64,000 nucleotides of DNA from JAMBLL01 sp964460075 (GCA_964460075.1 CAYWPC010000001.1:100997-164996), one strand, 5' to 3'; positions 51,599 to 60,300 are shown, counted from the stretch's first letter. Numbers and translations: made by a program. Notes: generated by a model from the sequence alone, not told the origin.

Positions 51599-51620
51599 AA
51601 CTCTGACGTAACTCTGACGT
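51599..51620. repeat. Perfect tandem repeat of 11 bp
   Basis: AACTCTGACGT occurs twice without a gap (51599-51609, 51610-51620) in the 117-base divergent gap between the PLDc_N gene and the membrane protein at 51658. Eleven-base direct repeats, one helical turn, are typical of OmpR/PhoP-type response-regulator sites; the sequence does not match the Streptomyces pho box. Confidence 0.5.
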
Positions 51621-51657
51621 TTGCCAATAGCGACTGCTTCATGGGGGTTCTCTCATC

Positions 51658-52014
51658 ATGGCCTCGACGCACTCCCCCGCGCCTTCGATGCGCTCCGTCG
51701 TCACCTGGACCACCGCTATTGGAGCCGTCTGGTTCCTTGTCGCTGTGCTGAGACCAGAAACGACGCTGCACCTCGGTCCGGTCTTTCTGCCCTTGCTACC
51801 TGTGCTGCTCCTCTGGGGACAGAGCAACATCACGCGAGGCGTGATAGCTGGCGTGTCGATCGGAGCTGTAACGATTCTGCTGCTCACGGTGACGGGCAAT
51901 CTCGAAGGGCCACCAATCGAGCCATTCACAGATCCGCTCACGGAGAGTGTTGTGGTACTCGCGGGGGCGGCAACCGTAGCGCTAATTATCGCCCGCATCG
52001 CAGAGCACTCCTAG
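51658..52014 (+). CDS. Small hypothetical membrane protein
   Basis: 118 residues with three or four hydrophobic segments (about 12-31, 39-54, 61-80, 94-113). TRGVIAGVSIGAVTILLLTV and VVVLAGAATVALIIARI are the longest. No family is recognised. ATG start without an evident Shine-Dalgarno. It converges with the Crp/Fnr gene, 12 bases away, and the 11-bp tandem repeat lies about 40 bases upstream of its start. Confidence 0.55.
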   Translation: MASTHSPAPSMRSVVTWTTAIGAVWFLVAVLRPETTLHLGPVFLPLLPVLLLWGQSNITRGVIAGVSIGAVTILLLTVTGNLEGPPIEPFTDPLTESVVVLAGAATVALIIARIAEHS

Positions 52015-52026
52015 CGCCCTCCTCGA

Positions 52027-52716
52027 CTAGGCACGGTCATTGGTGGATGTTGCACGCGCTAGGACACCGGTGCTCAACACCGTTATGCGTCGGTAGCCCG
52101 TATCGATCGCTCCTGATGCCTTGAGCTTGCCGAGTGCTTCGTTTACCGACTGCCGGCTCGCGCCTAATAGTTCGGCAATCGTTGCCTGTGACAGGCGTAC
52201 CTCGCCAAAGCGGTCCTGCTCGTCACGCAGGAGGTCTGCGACCTGCTCGAGAACGGTTCGGTTCATCAACCGAATCAAGCTCCGCTGGGTCGCCTCCAAC
52301 TGTCCGAGACCTGTCACCAGCCACCGCATTGCGATCACCGGCCTGGCGAGCAGCAGGGAAACGAGGGCGTCACGCTCGAGTTTCAGTGCTCGGACCCCCG
52401 TCACCGTCCTTGCTGAGGACAGATACGGCTGCTCCTGAAACATGGCAACGTCGCCGACGACCGCACCCGGGCCCAGTCGGCCGAATACAGAGCGCCCCGA
52501 TGACGTCATCCGATACAACTCAACCTCACCCTCCTGTAACACGTATGCAGCGTCAGACGGCTCACCTTCACGGAAGAGATGTGTTCCCTTGTACTTGTCG
52601 ATGACGATGCCTGCCTGCGACAAGGCGGTCGCATCCTCCCTGGTGATGGGCAGGTAGTCCGTCCGACCGAATGTTCGTGCGAGCCATGCAGCATGTTGAT
52701 CCTGAAGCCGTTCCAT
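52027..52716 (-). CDS. Crp/Fnr-family transcriptional regulator
   Basis: 229 residues. The cyclic-nucleotide-binding-like beta roll includes KGTHLFREGEPSDAAYVLQEGEVEL (in two halves) and VFGRLGPGAVVGDVAMF. A long dimerisation helix follows, then the winged helix with LSQATIAELLGASRQSVNEAL. In the recognition helix the Crp residues R-E...R are replaced by R-Q...E, so a site different from TGTGA is expected. There is no Fnr-type cysteine cluster. Divergent from the patatin gene. Confidence 0.9.
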   Translation of the reverse strand: MERLQDQHAAWLARTFGRTDYLPITREDATALSQAGIVIDKYKGTHLFREGEPSDAAYVLQEGEVELYRMTSSGRSVFGRLGPGAVVGDVAMFQEQPYLSSARTVTGVRALKLERDALVSLLLARPVIAMRWLVTGLGQLEATQRSLIRLMNRTVLEQVADLLRDEQDRFGEVRLSQATIAELLGASRQSVNEALGKLKASGAIDTGYRRITVLSTGVLARATSTNDRA

Positions 52717-52758
52717 GCACCAAGGAACGTATGCCTGCGCGGTTCGCTTCCCGATATC

Positions 52759-52774
52759 TGTCCAGAATGTGACA
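52759..52774. promoter_or_regulatory. Candidate Crp/Fnr-type site between crp-like and patatin genes
   Basis: TGTCCAGAATGTGACA (52759-52774) has TGTC and GACA ends in the same 16-bp frame as the twin operators at 48341-48378. It lies 43-58 bases upstream of the regulator's ATG and 41-56 bases upstream of the patatin ATG. Confidence 0.4.
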
Positions 52775-52814
52775 ATTCGCCGAGCTGCAACACGCTACAC
52801 AGCGTTCACGAAGC

Positions 52815-53693
52815 ATGGAGATCAACGGAGTTTTCGAAGGTGGCGGCGTACGCGGGATCGCACTCGCAGGAGCCGCTGCGGGTGCGCTCGACCACGGGTA
52901 CACCTTCCACCGCACCGTCGGCACGTCGGCTGGCGCTCTCGTCGCTGCGCTCCTCGCTGCCGGATACGAGGCGGACGAACTCGAACAAGGTGTGGGAGGG
53001 ATGGATTGGCCCTCCCTCCTCGACCCAGTGCCGATGACGCGTGTGCCGATCATTGGACAGCACCTTGCTCTCATGTCGCACAAGGGTGTGAACCGTACCC
53101 GTCGCATCGAGGCAGTATGGCGAAAGATGCTGCTGCGCAAAGGTATCAGAACGTTCCGAGACCTTCCAGACAGAGCCCTCGAAGTGGTCGCGACCGATCT
53201 CACACACGGAGCCGGTGTCGCGTTCCCTCACTGCCTTCCCGGCTACGGCATCGATCCTGACTCGTTCTCAGTTGCGCGATCCCTCGTGATGTCCGCTGCT
53301 GTTCCGTTCTTGTTCACCCCTGTCCCCCTCGAAGACTTGATCACGAACGAGACCGTCCTGTTCTCGGATGGCGCGATGGCTGCGAACTATCCGATTGGCG
53401 TCATCGACCATGACCGACCCGTGTTCGGATTTCGGCTCGTGCCAGACGGCGATCCTCACCTCCACCAGAACATCAGAGGCCCGTACTCCCTCGCAAAGGC
53501 AGTGATCGTCTCGGGGATCAGGGCACGGTATTCACTCCCTCGTACGATCGAAGGTGCAGACTTCGTCGTTGATGTCCCTGTGCGTGACGATCTTGATTTC
53601 TCCCTCACCGCAGATGAGGCAAGGGCGGTCTTCACCAGGGCGAGAACTGCTGCGCGCGAACAGTTCACTCGACGCCACATCGCTGCCGGTTGA
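52815..53693 (+). CDS. Patatin-like phospholipase
   Basis: 292 residues. The oxyanion motif GGGVRGIALAGAA, the nucleophile motif GTSAG (Ser near residue 38) and the DGA of the Ser-Asp dyad (FSDGAMAANYPIG) are all present. It probably hydrolyses acyl esters of lipids in the cytoplasm or at the inner membrane face; there is no signal peptide. It shares its 98-base upstream region with the divergent Crp/Fnr gene. Confidence 0.9.
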   Translation: MEINGVFEGGGVRGIALAGAAAGALDHGYTFHRTVGTSAGALVAALLAAGYEADELEQGVGGMDWPSLLDPVPMTRVPIIGQHLALMSHKGVNRTRRIEAVWRKMLLRKGIRTFRDLPDRALEVVATDLTHGAGVAFPHCLPGYGIDPDSFSVARSLVMSAAVPFLFTPVPLEDLITNETVLFSDGAMAANYPIGVIDHDRPVFGFRLVPDGDPHLHQNIRGPYSLAKAVIVSGIRARYSLPRTIEGADFVVDVPVRDDLDFSLTADEARAVFTRARTAAREQFTRRHIAAG

Positions 53694-53712
53694 GAGTCAC
53701 TCTCCACATCCG

Positions 53713-53724
53713 TAGGGTGTTGCC
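53713..53724 (+). promoter_or_regulatory. Putative -10 box for a leaderless flavoprotein transcript
   Basis: TAGGGT (53713-53718) followed by 6 nt and the ATG at 53725, again without a Shine-Dalgarno. Confidence 0.4.
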
Positions 53725-54423
53725 ATGCCACATCCCACCGTTCAATATCGTCCTCTGACAGTCCCCGACGACAACAGGGAAGCAGTCGCCGATCGCGTCT
53801 TCGCAGAGATGAATCGGCGCCGTTCTGTCCGTGAGTTCTCGGATCGCTCGGTGCCGAGAGTTCTCATCGAGCAAGCGATCCGATGTGCGTCGAGCGCACC
53901 CAGCGGAGCGCATCAGCAACCATGGACCTTCGTCCTCATCGGTGATCCCGATGTAAAGCGTCGCATCCGCATTGCAGCGGAGGTCGAAGAACGTGAGAAT
54001 TATGAGGGTGGCAGGTTGCCGCCCCACTGGCGTGAAGACCTCGATCCGCTCGGAACCGACTGGCGAAAGCCGTTCCTTGAGACAGTCCCGTGGATCGTCG
54101 TGGTCTTCGAGCAGCGCTACGGCAGACGGCCGGATGGCTCGCGTCAACACCACTACTACGTCAAGGAGTCGGTGGGCATCGCTTGCGGCATGTTCATCGA
54201 CGCTCTCCATCGCATGGGACTATCTACCTTGACGCACACGCCCAGTCCGATGGCGTTCCTGCGGGACCTCCTCGGCAGACCTGAAAGCGAGCGACCCTTC
54301 ATCCTCTTTCCCATCGGTTACGCCGCAGATGAGTGTCGCGTCCCAGACCTACGTCGTAAGTCCCTCGACGAGATCATGGTCGAGGTGACTGATAGCAACG
54401 CTTCCCCAATCTTGGGGGACTGA
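53725..54423 (+). CDS. Nitroreductase-family flavoprotein, iodotyrosine-deiodinase-like
   Basis: 232 residues. FMN binding is shown by RRRSVREFSDR, SSAPSGAHQQPW and FILFPIGY. The lid region carries Glu89, Tyr93 and Lys115 (in TDWRK). These match the E-x3-Y ... K triad by which iodotyrosine deiodinase grips the zwitterion of halotyrosine; the K is one residue further away than in the human enzyme. Reductive dehalogenation of halotyrosines is the best prediction, not proven. The likely transcript is leaderless. Confidence 0.82.
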   Translation: MPHPTVQYRPLTVPDDNREAVADRVFAEMNRRRSVREFSDRSVPRVLIEQAIRCASSAPSGAHQQPWTFVLIGDPDVKRRIRIAAEVEERENYEGGRLPPHWREDLDPLGTDWRKPFLETVPWIVVVFEQRYGRRPDGSRQHHYYVKESVGIACGMFIDALHRMGLSTLTHTPSPMAFLRDLLGRPESERPFILFPIGYAADECRVPDLRRKSLDEIMVEVTDSNASPILGD

Positions 54424-54482
54424 GTTCCTCATACGCGCGATATTGTCACGTGGTGTGCACCATCGGATGCATGCGTGGTAGG

Positions 54483-55205
54483 TCACTCCTGAGCATCGAG
54501 CCTGACGCGAATGCGGCGGAAGCCTCTGCCCTTGTTCTCAGCCTTGGGGATCACGATTCTCCCAACTTCACCCGTCTCACCCACGTGGGTGCCTCCGTCC
54601 GCCTGGCGGTCGAGACCAACGATGTCGATGACACGGACCTCTTCGATGAACTTCGGGAGAAGATTCACCTTGGTTCGGATCAGGCTCGGGTCATTGTCCG
54701 CGGCATTTCGTGGAAGAAACGACACCTCGATGTTCCGGCGCTTTGCGAGCTCCTCGTTGAGCTCCCGCTCGACGATCGGCAGGTCCTCGGCCGTCCACTG
54801 GGGGATGTCGAAGTCAAGTCTCCCCTCCCCCGGCTTCATGTTGCCTCCCGTAACCGGACTCTCGAACCGTGCCCAAATGACTCCACAGAGTGCGTGGAGT
54901 GCGGTATGTGTCCGCATGAGCTTGTACCGCCGCTCCCAGTCGAGCACACCGTCCACCGCCGTACCTTCGCTAGGCAGGCCACTCTCGAGCCAGTGCCAGA
55001 CACCGTCGCGATCACTGGTCACGCGAACGACACGTAGCTGGTCGTCGCCGATGTGCAATGTGCCGAGGTCGTGTGGCTGGCCCCCACCTCCCGGATAGAA
55101 CACCGTGCGGTCAAGGAGCACACGGTTGTCATCAACGTCTGTGCGCACAACGCTGGCTGACATCTCGCGGGCGTAAGCATCTGTCGAGTAGATCGTCTTC
55201 GTCAT
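54483..55205 (-). CDS. Alanyl-tRNA editing protein AlaX-like
   Basis: 240 residues homologous to the editing domain of AlaRS. The start FYPGGGGQPHDLG is the glycine-rich motif. The first zinc motif HxxxH is in RTHTALHAL. The second, normally C-x3-H in QACGGTHV, reads QADGGTHV, so the usual Cys is an Asp. It should hydrolyse Ser- or Gly-tRNA(Ala) in trans. ATG 55205 is chosen; two further in-frame starts lie up to 55229. Divergent from the FAD oxidoreductase. Confidence 0.86.
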   Translation of the reverse strand: MTKTIYSTDAYAREMSASVVRTDVDDNRVLLDRTVFYPGGGGQPHDLGTLHIGDDQLRVVRVTSDRDGVWHWLESGLPSEGTAVDGVLDWERRYKLMRTHTALHALCGVIWARFESPVTGGNMKPGEGRLDFDIPQWTAEDLPIVERELNEELAKRRNIEVSFLPRNAADNDPSLIRTKVNLLPKFIEEVRVIDIVGLDRQADGGTHVGETGEVGRIVIPKAENKGRGFRRIRVRLDAQE

Positions 55206-55263
55206 GAGACGCATCGTACCTTCCCGCACGATGCCAGGCTCGCCGCACGATCTCGCACACCGT

Positions 55264-55275
55264 TACCGTGGAACC
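55264..55275 (+). promoter_or_regulatory. Putative -10 box for a leaderless FAD-oxidoreductase transcript
   Basis: TACCGT (55264-55269) followed by 6 nt and the ATG at 55276. No ribosome-binding site. Confidence 0.35.
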
Positions 55276-56376
55276 ATGGAAACCGAAATCGCCATCATCG
55301 GGGGCGGGATCGCAGGTCTGTCCATCGCTGCATGGCTCGCGCCGCACACCGACGTAACCCTGCTCGAAGCCGAGGACACCCTCGGCTACCACACGACTGG
55401 TCGCTCCGCCGCCCTGTACACCGAGTGTCACGGCGCTGGACCTCTTCGGCTGCTAGCGAAGGCGTCTCGTGAGTATCTCGTCTCAGGTGAACATCTGTCC
55501 ACGTCACGCCCTGTGATGTTCGTCTCGCCTCCAGGATGCGAGGAGCGCCTGACAGACTTGCTTGGCCGGTTCTCGCCACTTGTCCCGAATCTAGAGCGTC
55601 TCTCACCGGCCCAAGTAAGCGAGACCTGCGGTGCATTCGCTGTGGACGGAACCGCAGGCGGCGTCCTCGAACCGGACTCGCTGGATCTCGATGTCGACGG
55701 CATTCAGACGTCCTACACGAAGACCATTCGCGCCAACCGTGGCATCATTCTCACCAAGGCCCGCGTGCAAACAATCGCACACACCCGAAATCTATGGCAG
55801 ATCGTTGCAGGTGAGCACCATGTATCCGCACGCATCGTCGTGAATGCTGCAGGGGCATGGGGAGACAGGGTGGCCGTCATGGCAGGTGTCGCGCCACTCG
55901 GCCTTACGCCCAAGCTCCGTTCTGTATTCATTTTCACCACGACGCACACCACGAATCGCTGGCCATTCGTGGTGGATGCAGACGAACAGTGGTACTTCAA
56001 GCCAGAGGGGCCGAACCTACTTGGCTCAGCAGCTAGCGAGCTTCCATCCGAGCCACTCGACGCCAGGGCACCGGAGATCGATATTGCGCTCGGCATTCAA
56101 CGCGTGACTGAGCACACGAACCTGTCGATACGATCACCTCGTACAACCTGGGCCGGCCTCCGGACATTCACCAAGGACAGAGTCCCCGCCGTGGGCTTCG
56201 ATCCAGACGCTCCTAACTTTTTCTGGCTGGTCGGTCAGGGAGGCGACGGGATTATGACCAGTCCCGCGCTCGGCGAACTCGCAGCATCACTCGTGCTCTC
56301 CGAGGGGATCCCTCAGAGAATCGGTGCGTTCGGTGTCACTGGTGCGGCACTTGCTCCGGATCGTTTTCGTCCGTAG
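55276..56376 (+). CDS. FAD-dependent oxidoreductase (DAO family)
   Basis: 366 residues. The dinucleotide fold IAIIGGGIAGLSIAAWL with Glu in LLEAE, the RSAALYTECHG flavin segment and VNAAGAWGDRVA are typical of D-amino-acid-oxidase-like enzymes. FFWLVGQGGDGIMTSPALG closes the FAD site. The substrate is likely an amine or amino/hydroxy acid, not further resolvable. The last 41 bp overlap tail-to-tail with the SURF1 gene. Confidence 0.85.
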   Translation: METEIAIIGGGIAGLSIAAWLAPHTDVTLLEAEDTLGYHTTGRSAALYTECHGAGPLRLLAKASREYLVSGEHLSTSRPVMFVSPPGCEERLTDLLGRFSPLVPNLERLSPAQVSETCGAFAVDGTAGGVLEPDSLDLDVDGIQTSYTKTIRANRGIILTKARVQTIAHTRNLWQIVAGEHHVSARIVVNAAGAWGDRVAVMAGVAPLGLTPKLRSVFIFTTTHTTNRWPFVVDADEQWYFKPEGPNLLGSAASELPSEPLDARAPEIDIALGIQRVTEHTNLSIRSPRTTWAGLRTFTKDRVPAVGFDPDAPNFFWLVGQGGDGIMTSPALGELAASLVLSEGIPQRIGAFGVTGAALAPDRFRP

Positions 56377-57139
56377 ACGCCCTCATCCCTGCCTGGCGCA
56401 CGAGCACCGCAGTGCCAACTGCCGCAATGATCGCGAACGCGAACCATTGGACGGCGTATCCGAGATGCCTTCCCTCGCTCAATTCCGGCGGTGGAATCGA
56501 CAATAGTGTCGCTCCTTCATTCGCTGGACTCTGATTCGTCATCACGAGGGAGATCGAGCGCACATCGCCCTTGAGCCACCGGTCGATGTATGCAAGGTCG
56601 ATCCTGCTGATTGACCGCAACACACCGTTGTCTGGGTCCGGCTCCCCTAGACGAAGCGGCTCCTCGCCATCGTCGAGGCGACCGGTGAGCGTGACGGTGC
56701 CTGTGGGCGGTTCGAAGGTTGCCGCTGGCGGTCCGGGTGTGCCAACGGGAGCCAGCCCTCGAACGACGATCATCACGGAGCCATCGTCCAGTTCGAGCGG
56801 CGTGACCACCATGGTCCCAGTGACTCCGTCGTAGTTGCGTCCAATGGAGAAGAACTCGTCACCCAACCGATAGCGTCCTTGCACGGTGGCCTGTCGATAT
56901 ATGAGTGCGTCGGCGTCGGAGCCATACACACCTATGAGCTCTTCGAGAGATCGAGGTGGTTCGTCCATGCGTTCTTCGATACGTGCATTCGATGCACGGC
57001 GCTCCTCGAGACGGGAGAGCTGCCACGACCCAAGGCGTACGAAGAGCATGGCGACGGCGAGACCAACAATGATCGCCAGGATCCACCTCGGTCGCTTCAA
57101 GATGGATGGGTCAAATGTTGCCCGTGGTCCGTCAACCAT
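56336..57139 (-). CDS. SURF1-family protein
   Basis: 267 residues with one membrane helix near each end (about 18-38 and 230-250) and an extracytoplasmic middle, the SURF1 topology. LGSWQLSRLEERR follows the first helix and HLGYAVQWFAFAI is the C-terminal signature. SURF1 assists assembly of heme-copper cytochrome oxidases; no oxidase gene is in the window. The start overlaps the gamma-glutamyltransferase stop by 8 bp. An upstream in-frame TTG at 57151 is the alternative start. Confidence 0.88.
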   Translation of the reverse strand: MVDGPRATFDPSILKRPRWILAIIVGLAVAMLFVRLGSWQLSRLEERRASNARIEERMDEPPRSLEELIGVYGSDADALIYRQATVQGRYRLGDEFFSIGRNYDGVTGTMVVTPLELDDGSVMIVVRGLAPVGTPGPPAATFEPPTGTVTLTGRLDDGEEPLRLGEPDPDNGVLRSISRIDLAYIDRWLKGDVRSISLVMTNQSPANEGATLLSIPPPELSEGRHLGYAVQWFAFAIIAAVGTAVLVRQAGMRASTDENDPEQVPHQ

Positions 57140-58667
57140 CCGAGCCTGCAAGGCCTACGGCGCCTGTTCTCCTTGGATCAGACGCTCCTGAGAACGCACC
57201 TTCATGGTCGAGCAGCGCTGCCTGCACACCGCCGAAGTACATGGAGAGCTCTGGCAGCTCCCGAATAACGAGGCCCTCGACCTGTGATGCGTCGATACCT
57301 GGCTCGATTGCCAATGTTGGAACGCCGTCGAACACCTCGGCGTGTATGCGTGGGTGGGCGACAGCCGATTCGAGATCCATGCCACACACGACATAGTTCA
57401 GGAGGACCGACGCTATCGCGGACGTGATTCTGGATGCGCCGGGTGATCCGATGGCGAGGACACCACCATCGGGAGATCTACCGATAGTCGGGGCCATATT
57501 GGAGAGCAGCCTCTGGCCAGCGGGCAGTATGTGGAGTCCCTCAGAGATCAACTCGATTTCGCCGAGACAGTTGTTCAACCCGAACCCTGTCCCAGGGATC
57601 ACCGTGCCTGACCCATAGCCGGCTGAAACCGTGACTGCACACGCCATGCCAGTGGCATCGACAGCCGATGCGTGCACCGTACTCGGAGACTGGTGCATCG
57701 CGACAAGATCGCCTCGGTTCGCCATGTTCATGATCGCGTCGGCGCCGGCGAACCGGTCCTGGTCTCCGTCGAGTGCAAGACTCCTGAAACTGAACACTGC
57801 GTCTTGAGCGGCTGCGTACCGCGCCACTCCTTCGGCGGACCATCCATCGATGTGGAGACGTTCGAGCAACATCAAGAGTGCAGAGACCGTTATCCCACCG
57901 ACCGCCGGGGGTGCGTTCGTTGCTATATCCCAACCGTGTACATCGACCCGTGCCGGGGGACGCAGTACGGCTGAGTACTCCTCCAGGTCACGGGCAGTCA
58001 CGAGTCCGCCCCGTTCCTCGCATGCCGCAACGAGCGCGGCGCCGAGCTCACCTTTGTACAGCAAATCCGCACCCTCACCTGCAAGAGCCTCGAAGCAGTC
58101 TGCGAGGATCGGATTCGTCAAGGTGTCCCCAGCCTCGATTGGCGATCCATCCGTGCGGTGGTATGCGGGGGACGTCTCTGCATCCCAACCGTAAATCACG
58201 TCGTGTGCATAGGTCAGGTAGTAACCGCTGGCTGCCGATAGCGGGAATCCGTCGCGCAGCAGAGTGACCGTTGGACAGAACAGCTCGGCCCACGGGATTC
58301 GCCCGTACCGCTGGGAAGCAGCCTCGAAACCCTTCAGAGCGCTCGGGACAGCAACGCTCCCCCATCCAACGATCGTCTCCATGCCACCGCCGTACTCCAT
58401 GGCGACCGTTCGTGCATCGACCTTGCGCCCCTCGTCGATACCGCGTCCTGGCATCTCGACGTATGCATCGATGACGACCGGCTCACCAGTGGGTGGCCAG
58501 ATCGTGAGAAACCCTCCCGCACCCGGAGAGACGATTCCTAATTCTGTCGACATTGACGCGATCACTGCGGCCATCGCCGTGTCTACGGCGTTGCCACCCG
58601 CGTCGGCAACATGCGTTCCGGCTGCGGTTGCGACTCGTGATGCTGCTGCGACCATGGTGCGTGGCAT
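57132..58667 (-). CDS. ggt: Gamma-glutamyltransferase family protein
   Basis: 511 residues. GGNAVDTAMAAVIASMSTELG and SPGAGGFLTIW are the N-terminal signatures. The self-processing nucleophile should be the Thr of PSTVHASAVD (usually TTH.SVVD), followed by SGTVIPGTGFGLNN and APTIGR. It would be cleaved into two subunits and act on gamma-glutamyl compounds. No signal peptide is visible, so a cytoplasmic role is likely. Lies 11 bases after ssb and overlaps SURF1. Confidence 0.87.
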   Translation of the reverse strand: MPRTMVAAASRVATAAGTHVADAGGNAVDTAMAAVIASMSTELGIVSPGAGGFLTIWPPTGEPVVIDAYVEMPGRGIDEGRKVDARTVAMEYGGGMETIVGWGSVAVPSALKGFEAASQRYGRIPWAELFCPTVTLLRDGFPLSAASGYYLTYAHDVIYGWDAETSPAYHRTDGSPIEAGDTLTNPILADCFEALAGEGADLLYKGELGAALVAACEERGGLVTARDLEEYSAVLRPPARVDVHGWDIATNAPPAVGGITVSALLMLLERLHIDGWSAEGVARYAAAQDAVFSFRSLALDGDQDRFAGADAIMNMANRGDLVAMHQSPSTVHASAVDATGMACAVTVSAGYGSGTVIPGTGFGLNNCLGEIELISEGLHILPAGQRLLSNMAPTIGRSPDGGVLAIGSPGASRITSAIASVLLNYVVCGMDLESAVAHPRIHAEVFDGVPTLAIEPGIDASQVEGLVIRELPELSMYFGGVQAALLDHEGAFSGASDPRRTGAVGLAGSDG

Positions 58668-58678
58668 GAACGTGAACT

Positions 58679-59020
58679 CTAGGCCGCATTCGAGCTCTCA
58701 TCTGCATCGGACGACTCCTCGACGCGGATGCGCACGTCGTGGGCAACGACCTCGACTCTGCTCGTGCGGCCTCCGTCTGACGACCAGAACCGCCGCTGGA
58801 GCGAACCTGCAACCCACACGGAACGTCCACGGCACGGCACGTCTGGGAGCACATCATCGTTGGGATCCCACAGCACGACCGGTAGCACGTCGATACGTCG
58901 TCGCGGCTCGTGGCTCTTGACCGTCACGAGAAGCCGTAGGAGCCTTGTGCCCGATGCGAACGTGACGATCTCGGGCTCAGCAGCGATCCTTCCTGCGATG
59001 ACGATGAGGTTGAGATCCAT
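58679..59020 (-). CDS. ssb: Single-stranded DNA-binding protein (short SSB paralogue)
   Basis: 113 residues with the OB-fold start MDLNLIVIAGRIAAEPEI, LRLLVTVKS and VWVAGSLQRRFW. The acidic C-terminal tip of replicative SSB (DDDIPF) is missing; the end is DADESSNAA. At this length it is probably an accessory paralogue rather than the main SSB. An AAGGAA-type purine stretch precedes the ATG. First gene of the ssb-ggt-SURF1 set. Confidence 0.82.
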   Translation of the reverse strand: MDLNLIVIAGRIAAEPEIVTFASGTRLLRLLVTVKSHEPRRRIDVLPVVLWDPNDDVLPDVPCRGRSVWVAGSLQRRFWSSDGGRTSRVEVVAHDVRIRVEESSDADESSNAA

Positions 59021-59098
59021 GACACTTCCTTTCGTTGGAAGTGCGAGATACCAGCAACGTATCAGCTGGATGTGACACGAACGATGCGAATGATCTCG

Positions 59099-60049
59099 TC
59101 AGCTGATGGCAGCGATCTCAGACTGGAGTTGATCCCACCCTGGAAACGACGGATCCGCCACCACTATGGCGTCCGAGAGCCGACGGGCTGTCTCTGCGTC
59201 GTTGCGGGCAGCGGCCACGCGTGCTGCAACGTAGTACAGCCGAAGATGGCCTTCGTTCGGGGCTCGTTCGAGCCTGCCTGGATCGACGATCTTCCACGCC
59301 TCGTCCGCTCGCTTGGAATCCAACAGGAACGATGCGTACACGATCTTGCCTTCGTTCATCACGAGACCGTGCCCGCCGCGCTTGTTGAGTTCCACCCACG
59401 CCGCTTCGACATCTTTGTTTCGTCCCTGGGCACGCAGCACGTCCATCTCGATCGGTAGATGCGTCGTATCACCCGCGATCCGCCGGTATGCCCGAAGCTC
59501 GGAGAGGGCGGTCTTCCAATCGCCGAGCCGGTAGGCGGCAACGCCGATCGTCTCGCGGATCGTCGCGTCCTGTGGCGCAAGAGTCTTTGCCCGCATGCCG
59601 TGCTTCACCGCTGCCTGGAACTTACCGTCCGCAAGCGCCTCGGACGCTGCCCCCAGCGCTTCGAGCGTGGGAGCGACCCTGTCGGCGGGTGTGACCCGCA
59701 CGACCCCTTCGATCACCCAGTTCGGAAGATTCACGGCAGCACCCTGCAAATCCCGGCGACGCTTCTTCCTGTCTTCGTATTGGGCTCGAGCCACATCCCG
59801 TGTGGTCGCGCTGTACTGCTTCTTCTGCCTGTTCGACGATCCGGCTGAGGTCTTTGGGGATGACGCCGATCTTGGACGATCGCTCCTCTGATCGCTCTGC
59901 CTTGGTCGCCCATCTGAGCTGGAAGGCTTTGCGGCGTCGCGAGTCCGAGCGGACTTGGCCTGCTTCGGCGATTTCGACGGCGCGGGCGATCGCTTCGAAG
60001 ACGGGCGACCTCGCCCACCCGAAGATGGCCTGTGTTTGCCGTGTGCCAT
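59099..60049 (-). CDS. TPR-like repeat protein with basic disordered N-terminus
   Basis: 316 residues. The first 90 or so are low-complexity Ser/Arg/Lys/Pro sequence (for example SSKRSPAPSKSPKQAKSAR). From about 120 on, helix-turn-helix units typical of tetratricopeptide repeats appear: ALADGKFQAAVKHGMRAKTL, IGVAAYRLGDWKTALSELRA and LLDSKRADEAWKIVD. It probably mediates protein contacts; the basic tail may bind nucleic acid. ATG 60049. It is the first gene after the rRNA operon terminator on the same strand. Confidence 0.72.
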   Translation of the reverse strand: MAHGKHRPSSGGRGRPSSKRSPAPSKSPKQAKSARTRDAAKPSSSDGRPRQSDQRSDRPRSASSPKTSAGSSNRQKKQYSATTRDVARAQYEDRKKRRRDLQGAAVNLPNWVIEGVVRVTPADRVAPTLEALGAASEALADGKFQAAVKHGMRAKTLAPQDATIRETIGVAAYRLGDWKTALSELRAYRRIAGDTTHLPIEMDVLRAQGRNKDVEAAWVELNKRGGHGLVMNEGKIVYASFLLDSKRADEAWKIVDPGRLERAPNEGHLRLYYVAARVAAARNDAETARRLSDAIVVADPSFPGWDQLQSEIAAIS

Positions 60050-60107
60050 TGCGGTCCTCTCGATCACAACCCTACAGACGGAAACGCGCGAGGGCTCACA
60101 CGCGACA

Positions 60108-60138
60108 AGGGCCGCCCCACACCTGGTGGGACGGCCCT
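60108..60138 (-). terminator. rRNA operon terminator
   Basis: AGGGCCGCCCCAC (60108-60120) and GTGGGACGGCCCT (60126-60138) pair 12 of 13 around a 5-nt loop. It lies directly downstream of 5S rRNA on the minus strand and is followed there by TTGTCG. Confidence 0.8.
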
Positions 60139-60150
60139 CATCTTAGGAAT

Positions 60151-60268
<118 letters not shown>

Positions 60269-60300
60269 CGCTATGAGTACTCTTTGAGCACTCCATAGCG
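60269..60300 (-). repeat. Processing-stem hairpin in the 23S-5S spacer
   Basis: CGCTATG (60269-60275) pairs with CATAGCG (60294-60300), extended by AGT/ACT with one bulge. Its position directly before 5S suggests an RNase III-type processing stem. Confidence 0.5.

Noticed and set aside
54440..54470. Short palindrome TGGTGTGCACCA between the flavoprotein and AlaX genes
   Set aside because: Only five base pairs with no T-run in a convergent gap; too short to call a terminator or operator.
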